Positions 34,409 to 39,716 of a stretch of 39,716 nt of DNA are shown here, piece after piece (position 1 is the stretch's first letter; the number at the start of each line of letters is the position of its first letter). Source of the stretch: Paracoccaceae bacterium (GTDB lineage: Bacteria > Pseudomonadota > Alphaproteobacteria > Rhodobacterales > Rhodobacteraceae); assembly GCA_021775315.1 (NCBI GenBank), contig JAJFIC010000047.1, forward strand, positions 1 to 39,716, written 5' to 3'. Under the pieces are notes generated by a model. It ran no database searches. It was not told the origin of the DNA and was given only the letters and a program-made list of their open reading frames with translations. A program made the translations under genes and the position numbers.

Positions 34409-34455
34409 AAGTTATTGAGGCAGGTTTCATACAGGCAAGAAACCTATCGAGCAGT
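34380..34455 (-). ncRNA. Candidate small regulatory RNA, about 76 nt
   Basis: Minus-strand transcription from the promoter at 34462-34490 would start near 34455 and stop at an intrinsic terminator with an eight-U tail at 34380. Inside are two hairpins: AGGTTTC/GAAACCT with a 10-base loop (34422-34445), and the terminator stem (34386-34408), which carries CCCUCCUU, complementary to a Shine-Dalgarno sequence. No coding frame of note lies inside. Long U tails favour Hfq binding, and anti-SD runs are used by some alphaproteobacterial small RNAs such as the CcsR group in Rhodobacter. I cannot match it to a known family. Confidence 0.6.
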
Positions 34456-34461
34456 GATGTC

Positions 34462-34490
34462 GTTATACGAAATACCCGCCTGTCCGCCAA
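34462..34490 (-). promoter_or_regulatory. Predicted promoter of the candidate small RNA
   Basis: Read on the minus strand: -35 TTGGCG (34490-34485, four of six), a 17-base spacer, and -10 TATAAC (34467-34462, five of six). It is the best promoter match I found in the window and points straight at the terminator 54 bases beyond. Confidence 0.6.
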
Positions 34491-34498
34491 GTTAAAAT

Positions 34499-34527
34499 TT
34501 GAAAATTTTGTGGCAGGTCAGTAGGCT
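34499..34527 (+). promoter_or_regulatory. Possible promoter of the binding-protein gene
   Basis: TTGAAA (34499-34504), a 17-base spacer and TAGGCT (34522-34527) face the gene at 34569. The -35 is good and the -10 is weak. It would be back to back with the small-RNA promoter, only nine bases away. Confidence 0.35.
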
Positions 34528-34568
34528 GGGCGTCTGAACTCACCTTTAGGGACCTTTTTGTTGCTCAG

Positions 34569-36377
34569 ATGACACGCTTGACCCCCACCACACTCCGACA
34601 TCTTCTGGTTGTTCTTGTGATCACAGCCTTTCCTGCAACGGCTATAGGCCAACCACAGCATGGCATAGCTATGTATGGGGACCCTGTCTTACCACCTGAT
34701 TTTGTGTCCTTACCCTACGCCAACCCCGCCGCACCCAAGGGTGGGCGAATCGCTTTTGGGGAAAACGGCGGCTTTGACAGCTTCAATCCCTATATCCGCA
34801 AAGGACGTGCTCCTTGGGGGGTCCGCGTGCATGTTTACGAGACCCTAATGGGGCGAAATTGGGACGAGCCATTTTCGCTTTACGGGCTTTTAGCCGAATC
34901 GATAGAGACCGGGGCGAATCGCGAATGGGTTGAATTCACCTTGCGGCCTGAGGCGCGGTTTTCAGACGGCGCGCCAGTGACAGTCGCGGACGTGATCTGG
35001 TCGTTTGAAACGCTGGCCAAGCAAGGCGTGCCGCGTTACGCCAATTCTTGGAGCAAAGTCGCGAAATCTGAACAAACCGGGCCGCGTTCTGTGCGGTTCA
35101 CATTCAGCCAGATTGACCGCGAATTGCCGCTGATTATCGGCCTGCGCCCAGTGCTGCAAAAATCCAGTTGGGAAGACCGGGAATTTTCTGACAGCAGTCT
35201 TGATCTGCCGATTGGCAGCGGCCCTTACGTAGTGGGTGAGTATGAGGCCAACCGCTTTGTTACCTTCCGCCGCAACCCCGACTATTGGGGCAACAAGCTG
35301 GGCTATAACCAAGGCCTGCACAATCTTAACCAGATCAAATACGAATATTTCCGCGACGCGTCCGTGACGTTTGAGGCCTTTGTGGCCGGCGAAACCTCGG
35401 TCTATCGCGAACTCAACGCCCAGAAATGGGAGGATCAGTTTAACTTTCCCGCCATTGCGAAGGGCGAGGTCGTCAAATCCGTCATCCCGCATGGTCGCCC
35501 GTCAGGTATGCGGGGTTTCGTTTTCAACACGCGCCGCGCGATCTTTGCCGATTGGCGGGTGCGTGATGCTTTGATCCACGCCTTTAACTTTGAATTCATC
35601 AATCATGTGGTTAACAAGGGCCGTGCGCCCCGGGCAGCCAGTTATTTCTCAAACTCTGAACTTGGCATGCGGCCCGGACCCGCCGAGGGGCAGGTAAAGG
35701 CCTTTCTGGCCCCCTTTGCCGACAGCCTGCCACCGGGTGCGCTTGATGGATACGCTTTGCCGCAATCAAACGGTAAGGAACGCAATCGCGCGAACCTGAA
35801 ACTTGCGGCTAAGCAATTGGCGGCGGCGGGCTGGAAGGTCGGCACCGACGGCGTTTTACGCGATGACAAGGGCGAGGTGTTTACCTTTGAAATCATGCTG
35901 CGATCCAGCGCAAACGAGGCGATTGCCAATCTGTTCAGTGATGCGCTCAAACGCTTGGGGATTTCGGTGACCTTGACGATTATCGACTCGGCTCAACACA
36001 AATCACGCCGCGATTCCTATGATTTTGATATGATGTTCAATGTCTGGAGCCTGTCGCTGTCGCCCGGAAATGAACAGCGGCTTTATTTCGGCTCGGCCGG
36101 GGTGGAAAATATCGGCACGCGCAATTTTATGGGGGTGAATTCCCCGGCGGCAGACGCGATGATCGAACGCATTCTGACCTCGGACAGCCGTGATGATTTC
36201 GTTGCTGCGACCCGCGCGCTTGATCGGGTTTTGACCTCGGGGCGCTATGTGATCCCGGTTTGGTACAACAATGTCAGTCGGTTGGCCCATCGGGCTGAGC
36301 TGAAGTTTCCGCAAAACCTGCCGGTCTATGGCGATTGGCTGGGCTTTTTGCCTGAAGTGTGGTGGTGGCAGGAGTAA
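34569..36377 (+). CDS. YejA-like periplasmic solute-binding protein (family 5)
   Basis: A 602-residue ABC-transporter binding protein. A Sec signal peptide (about 1-27, ending near A-T-A-I-G) precedes a family 5 domain of the oligopeptide/microcin C type: G-L-L-A-E-S-I-E, R-F-S-D-G-A-P-V-T-V-A-D-V-I-W-S-F, and G-S-G-P-Y-V-V. The W-x-x-K-L-G-Y-N segment is typical of YejA. In other bacteria yejA is followed by yejB, yejE and yejF. None are here, so the permease must be elsewhere. The nearest SD-like AGGGA is 17 bases or more from the ATG, so initiation may be weak or controlled. Confidence 0.9.
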   Translation: MTRLTPTTLRHLLVVLVITAFPATAIGQPQHGIAMYGDPVLPPDFVSLPYANPAAPKGGRIAFGENGGFDSFNPYIRKGRAPWGVRVHVYETLMGRNWDEPFSLYGLLAESIETGANREWVEFTLRPEARFSDGAPVTVADVIWSFETLAKQGVPRYANSWSKVAKSEQTGPRSVRFTFSQIDRELPLIIGLRPVLQKSSWEDREFSDSSLDLPIGSGPYVVGEYEANRFVTFRRNPDYWGNKLGYNQGLHNLNQIKYEYFRDASVTFEAFVAGETSVYRELNAQKWEDQFNFPAIAKGEVVKSVIPHGRPSGMRGFVFNTRRAIFADWRVRDALIHAFNFEFINHVVNKGRAPRAASYFSNSELGMRPGPAEGQVKAFLAPFADSLPPGALDGYALPQSNGKERNRANLKLAAKQLAAAGWKVGTDGVLRDDKGEVFTFEIMLRSSANEAIANLFSDALKRLGISVTLTIIDSAQHKSRRDSYDFDMMFNVWSLSLSPGNEQRLYFGSAGVENIGTRNFMGVNSPAADAMIERILTSDSRDDFVAATRALDRVLTSGRYVIPVWYNNVSRLAHRAELKFPQNLPVYGDWLGFLPEVWWWQE

Positions 36378-36391
36378 ACGGGTTCTACGGA

Positions 36392-37006
36392 TCAAAAAAC
36401 CGAGGTGACAAGCCCAAAAGCGATCACCAACATGACCCCGCCGACCAAAACATCCAGCACCTGCCAGGCCCGCGCTGTTTGCATCAACGGCGACAAAAAC
36501 CGCGCGCCATAGCCAAGCGAGAAAAAGAAAACAAAGGACGAGGCGGCTGCGGCCAAGCCAAAAACCAACCGATCACCCGCTGCCTGATATTGCGACGACA
36601 CCGCACCAATCAGACCCAATGTGTCAAGATAGACATGCGGGTTGAGCCAGGTCAGCGCCAGCCCCATCAACAGCGTTGACCAAAGACTGGTAACGCGGTC
36701 GCCGGTTTGCGGGGTGTCATATATTCCCCTATTAGCGGCGCGAAACCGGGTGATGGCGTAGACAATCAAAAACGCAGCACCCGCCAAGGCCATAACATCC
36801 GGAAACCGCGGGCTAAGCTTCACCAACCAGCCAAAACCGGCCACACCAAGCGCGATTAGTATCGCGTCAGACGCCGCACATAACAGACAAAGCGCAAACA
36901 CGTTCTGGCGCAGCAAACCTTGCCGCAACACAAAAGCGTTTTGCGCACCAATCGCCAGAATAAGGGAAAAGCCGGTGAAAAAACCGGTCAACGCGACGGA
37001 AATCAT
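36392..37006 (-). CDS. LysE/ArgO-family amino acid exporter
   Basis: A 204-residue membrane exporter with about five or six helices. The N-terminal family signature G-A-Q-N-A-F-V-L-R-Q-G-L is at about residues 20-31, and T-W-L-N-P-H-V-Y-L-D-T occurs near residue 118. Relatives export lysine or arginine. The usual LysG/ArgP regulator is not adjacent. It starts seven bases after the DUF502 gene, without its own SD, so it is probably co-translated. It is convergent with the binding-protein gene across 14 bases. Confidence 0.92.
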   Translation of the reverse strand: MISVALTGFFTGFSLILAIGAQNAFVLRQGLLRQNVFALCLLCAASDAILIALGVAGFGWLVKLSPRFPDVMALAGAAFLIVYAITRFRAANRGIYDTPQTGDRVTSLWSTLLMGLALTWLNPHVYLDTLGLIGAVSSQYQAAGDRLVFGLAAAASSFVFFFSLGYGARFLSPLMQTARAWQVLDVLVGGVMLVIAFGLVTSVF

Positions 37007-37013
37007 TCAGAGG

Positions 37014-37733
37014 TCACTTATCCGGGTCAACCTTGTCCGCTTCATCCGCCAACGCAGGTGCAGAACGGCCGGGGGGGTTGATCAATCCAGCCGAGATCAC
37101 CAGCTTGGCGGCCATTTCAACGTCCATGTCCAGAATGATCACGTCCCTTTTGGGCACGAACAGTAAGAAGCCAGAGGTCGGGTTGGGCGTTGTCGGTAAA
37201 AACACACTCACAAACGGCTCATCCCCCGGCAGTTTATCCAGCACTTCGCCTTTGGTGTCGGTTGAAACAAACGCAACCGCCCAAATGCCTTTGCGCGGAT
37301 ATTCCACCAGACAAGCCTGCTCAAACGATGAACTGGACTGGCTGAGCACGGTTTCGATGATTTGCTTAAGCGCATTATAAACCGACCGCACAATCGGCAT
37401 CCGGTCGACAATGCGTTCCGCCCATTGCAAAACCGCGCGCCCCAGAAACCCTTTTGCCAGTGAACCGACAAAAACCGTGAAGATCAGAAAAACGATGACG
37501 CCGTAACCTTTGACATCAATGCCAAGATAAGGCTGCGGCTGATAGCGCGCTGGCACCAGCGGCAGCACGAAACTGTCGATCAGTCCGACAAACCACCACA
37601 TCAGGTAGGCCGTAAAAAACACCGGCGCGACCACGATCATCCCGGTCAGGAAATTGGCCCGCAAATTGGACAAGAAACTGGCGCGGCGAACCTCGCGTCG
37701 TTGTTTGCGTTCATGTTTGCGGTTCGGGGTCAT
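37014..37733 (-). CDS. DUF502 membrane protein
   Basis: A 239-residue protein of the DUF502 family. A basic N-terminus (M-T-P-N-R-K-H-E-R-K-Q-R-R-E-V-R-R) precedes two membrane helices at about 30-52 and 78-98. A soluble domain follows, with P-I-V-R-S-V-Y-N-A-L-K-Q-I and T-P-N-P-T-S-G-F-L-L-F-V-P as family landmarks. The function is not established. GAGAAAG lies just before the ATG, and a possible promoter lies upstream. The C-terminal tail is acidic. Coupling to lysE suggests a joint message but not a joint function. Confidence 0.88.
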   Translation of the reverse strand: MTPNRKHERKQRREVRRASFLSNLRANFLTGMIVVAPVFFTAYLMWWFVGLIDSFVLPLVPARYQPQPYLGIDVKGYGVIVFLIFTVFVGSLAKGFLGRAVLQWAERIVDRMPIVRSVYNALKQIIETVLSQSSSSFEQACLVEYPRKGIWAVAFVSTDTKGEVLDKLPGDEPFVSVFLPTTPNPTSGFLLFVPKRDVIILDMDVEMAAKLVISAGLINPPGRSAPALADEADKVDPDK

Positions 37734-37761
37734 GCGCTTTCTCGATGGAACAATCAGGTAT

Positions 37762-37789
37762 ATTTAAGTTGGCTTTGGCCCAAACACAA
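37762..37789 (-). promoter_or_regulatory. Possible promoter of DUF502-lysE
   Basis: On the minus strand, TTGTGT (37789-37784), a 16-base spacer and TTAAAT (37767-37762) would start transcription near 37755, about 20 bases before the ATG at 37733. Both hexamers are imperfect. The 84-base gap after psuG is otherwise empty. Confidence 0.35.
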
Positions 37790-37817
37790 TGGGGCAGACG
37801 GGCGGATCAACAGAATG

Positions 37818-38741
37818 TCAGGTGTGTTTGTCCTGCTCAAGCAGGGCGCGGGCTATGTCGCTGGCAAGCCGCGCGTTGTTCAGAACCAGTGAAATATTCG
37901 CTGTCAGGGACCGGCCTTCGGTCAGTTCAAATATCCGGCCTAACAGGAACGGCGTAACGTGTTTTTGTCCGATATTTTCAGCCGCAGCCTCGCGCAGCGC
38001 GCGTTCGATCATCGGCCCGATCTCAGCCAAAGGGATTTCATCCTGCTGGCTGATCGGATTGGCAATCAACTGGCCACCGGGCAGGCTTAACAAGCCGCGC
38101 ATCCGGTGCGCCGACGCAATTTCAGTGGCATTTTCAAGCCGCAAAGGCGATTGCAAACCTGATGAGCGCGCCCAAAAGCCCGGAAAATCGGCTTGTCCCA
38201 GCGTGATCACCGGCACGCCCAATGTTTCCAGCACTTCCAGCGTTTTGGGGATGTCCAGAATGGCCTTAGCCCCGGCGCAGACCACGCTGACCGGGGTTTG
38301 GGCCAGTTCATTCAGGTCAGCGGAAATATCAAAGCTTTGATCGGCACCACGATGCACACCACCAATGCCGCCGGTTGCGAATACTTCTATCCCCGCAAGA
38401 TCGGCAATGATCATGGTCGCCGCAACCGTAGTTGCCCCGGTTGCCCTTGTCGCAAGACATACCGCCAGATCGGCCCGGCTGAGCTTTTGGACGTCGCGTG
38501 CGCGGGCCAAACTTTCCAGCGCCGCAAGTTCCAGCCCGACATGGATGTGACCGTCAAGCACCGCAATTGTTGCAGGCACGGCACCCACATTTCGCACCTC
38601 GGCCTCGACCAATCGCGCGGTTTCCAGATTTTGCGGATAGGGCATGCCATGGGTGATGATCGTGCTTTCAAGCGCAACCACGGCCCGCCCGTCAGCCAGT
38701 GCCTCAGCAACCTCGCCTGAACAACTAAGAGGCAATTTCAT
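37818..38741 (-). CDS. psuG: Pseudouridine-5'-phosphate glycosidase
   Basis: A 307-residue enzyme that splits the C-C bond of pseudouridine 5'-phosphate to uracil and ribose 5-phosphate. The N-terminal V-A-L-E-S-T-I-I-T-H-G-M-P-Y-P-Q-N is diagnostic, with catalytic Glu25. The Schiff-base lysine is most likely Lys159 (C-A-G-A-K-A-I-L-D), by comparison with Lys166 of the E. coli enzyme. Other landmarks are F-A-T-G-G-I-G-G-V-H-R-G and A-N-P-I. The ATG overlaps the psuK stop by 4 bases, so the two are coupled. Together they degrade pseudouridine from RNA turnover. Confidence 0.96.
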   Translation of the reverse strand: MKLPLSCSGEVAEALADGRAVVALESTIITHGMPYPQNLETARLVEAEVRNVGAVPATIAVLDGHIHVGLELAALESLARARDVQKLSRADLAVCLATRATGATTVAATMIIADLAGIEVFATGGIGGVHRGADQSFDISADLNELAQTPVSVVCAGAKAILDIPKTLEVLETLGVPVITLGQADFPGFWARSSGLQSPLRLENATEIASAHRMRGLLSLPGGQLIANPISQQDEIPLAEIGPMIERALREAAAENIGQKHVTPFLLGRIFELTEGRSLTANISLVLNNARLASDIARALLEQDKHT

Positions 38742-39631
38742 AACGGTTTCTCACTTGATATATAACTCGCCGCCATCTCAAGGGCAGAATTCAGCGCCGC
38801 CGCCGGTGCCTCGCCCTTCAGATCAGCCGCCATATGGGCCGCCATGAAAACATCCCCAGCCCCGGTGATGCGGCTTACCATAACATTTGGCGGCATCTGG
38901 CTGATCACACCTGATTTGTCTGCCATCGTCGCCGGATGCGGCCCATTGGTGACCAGCACCCGCGCCAACCCGCGATCAAGTAGGGCGCGCGCCGCCTGAT
39001 CGGAACGCTCAAACTGGTCATGGGTCAACAGGTTCGCCTCTTGCAGGTTCACATAAAGGGTCGCGTTGTTTTGCCCCAAAAACGCCTGCAAACGTTCGGC
39101 CTTGCCGGGCGAGGCCGGGGCCACGCGCAAATCAGCCGCGCGAAACATTTCACCTTGGGCAATTTCGATCAACATCTCTGCAGTCAGATTGCCGTCTAGC
39201 GCCACCATGCCTGTCCAGGGGTTTTGCTGGTCTGCAAGGCGACCATCCTCAAGTGGTTGCAGAATTTTCCGCCCGGCCGCTTCCAGCGAATGCGCATCTG
39301 CAATCGCTGCGATCAAGCCATTCGCACCTTCAACCGCCATATACCGATCCGTCGGCAGATCGTCAGACAGATAGGTGAATTCAGTTAACAACCCCTTATT
39401 GCGGGCCAGTTTCAGCAACTCGCCCCCCTCATCATCACGCCCAATGGCCGACAACAGGGCCGTACGAATACCAAACCCGTTCAAAGCCATAGCAATATTC
39501 ATCGCAACACCACCGGGCAGGCGGCTGATGCGGCCCGGCACATCTGAGCCTTGCTTCATATGGGACGCACTGCGCCCGATAATGTCCCAAAGCACGGACC
39601 CGATGCATAAAACCTGTGGCAATTCTTTCAT
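38738..39631 (-). CDS. psuK: PfkB-family pseudouridine kinase
   Basis: A 297-residue sugar/nucleoside kinase that should phosphorylate pseudouridine at the 5' position for PsuG. The N-terminal G-S-V-L-W-D-I-I-G-R and G-G-V-A-M-N-I-A-M-A-L-N-G-F-G are substrate-binding landmarks. The C-terminal R-I-T-G-A-G-D-V-F-M-A-A holds the catalytic Asp and anion hole. Substrate is inferred from the coupled psuG gene. I chose the ATG at 39631, where the family N-terminus begins. The frame continues to a TTG at 39703 with low-quality sequence. No clear SD is visible. Confidence 0.9.
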   Translation of the reverse strand: MKELPQVLCIGSVLWDIIGRSASHMKQGSDVPGRISRLPGGVAMNIAMALNGFGIRTALLSAIGRDDEGGELLKLARNKGLLTEFTYLSDDLPTDRYMAVEGANGLIAAIADAHSLEAAGRKILQPLEDGRLADQQNPWTGMVALDGNLTAEMLIEIAQGEMFRAADLRVAPASPGKAERLQAFLGQNNATLYVNLQEANLLTHDQFERSDQAARALLDRGLARVLVTNGPHPATMADKSGVISQMPPNVMVSRITGAGDVFMAAHMAADLKGEAPAAALNSALEMAASYISSEKPL

Positions 39632-39716
39632 GCGTCTATATGGCCGAGCATCGCACCGCCTTGCAATAGGCCCGCCCGGCTTCTTCTTTTCAAAAATATC
39701 CAAAAAGCCCGCTCGA

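Noticed and set aside
34515-34559. AGGTC/GACCT followed by five T residues before the binding-protein gene
   Set aside because: Five pairs across a 30-base loop is too weak to be called a terminator or attenuator.
1-39716. Mobile elements, CRISPR arrays, toxin-antitoxin pairs, tRNA genes
   Set aside because: I saw no transposase, integrase, spaced repeat array or tRNA-like cloverleaf. The 'RatA toxin' family name at 2487 is a naming artefact for a COQ10-type protein.

Overview
The window is core chromosome of an alphaproteobacterium, almost certainly a Rhodobacteraceae (Roseobacter-clade) member. The block dusB(nifR3)-ntrB-ntrC-ntrY-ntrX-trkA-trkH-hfq-hflX is the arrangement known from Rhodobacter and relatives. 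NtrC lacks the sigma54-contact loop, as reported for Rhodobacter capsulatus NtrC. The ispDF fusion, the Mg-type HemB and several small Rhodobacteraceae-type membrane proteins agree with this. I see no prophage, insertion sequence, CRISPR array, rRNA or tRNA.

Layout. 1-2.5 kb: the 3' end of an unknown gene, a 58-residue membrane protein, a c556/diheme cytochrome c pair and hpt. 2.5-6.5 kb: a COQ10/RatA-type START protein converging on an ammonium transporter, then pncC-pgpA-ispDF on the minus strand. 6.5-18.4 kb: the plus-strand nitrogen-regulation, potassium-uptake and RNA-chaperone block. 18.4-25.6 kb: a penicillin-acylase-type Ntn hydrolase, a beta-hydroxyacid dehydrogenase, a SYLF lipoprotein, a zinc alcohol dehydrogenase, hemB and a membrane protein of unknown role. 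25.6-30.2 kb: mfd and an ACR3/BASS-like carrier. 30.1-34.3 kb: an overlapping minus-strand operon (acyl-CoA ligase, FrnE-like DsbA protein, Bcr/CflA-type efflux pump) with a divergent XRE-cupin regulator. 34.3-36.4 kb: a candidate small RNA on the minus strand and an orphan YejA-like binding protein. 36.4-39.7 kb: lysE with DUF502, and the psuK-psuG pseudouridine catabolism pair.

How the parts fit. NtrBC and NtrYX are two nitrogen/redox two-component systems, and amtB lies 2.4 kb from them. TrkA and TrkH form one potassium uptake system. Hfq would be the natural partner of the candidate small RNA at 34380-34455, which has a good promoter, two hairpins, an eight-U tail and an anti-Shine-Dalgarno run in its terminator. 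That RNA and the operator-like dyad inside the promoter of the XRE-cupin gene are the least explained signals here. No gene-free stretch exceeds 300 bases. The longest (34283-34568) holds the small RNA, its promoter and a possible promoter for the binding-protein gene.
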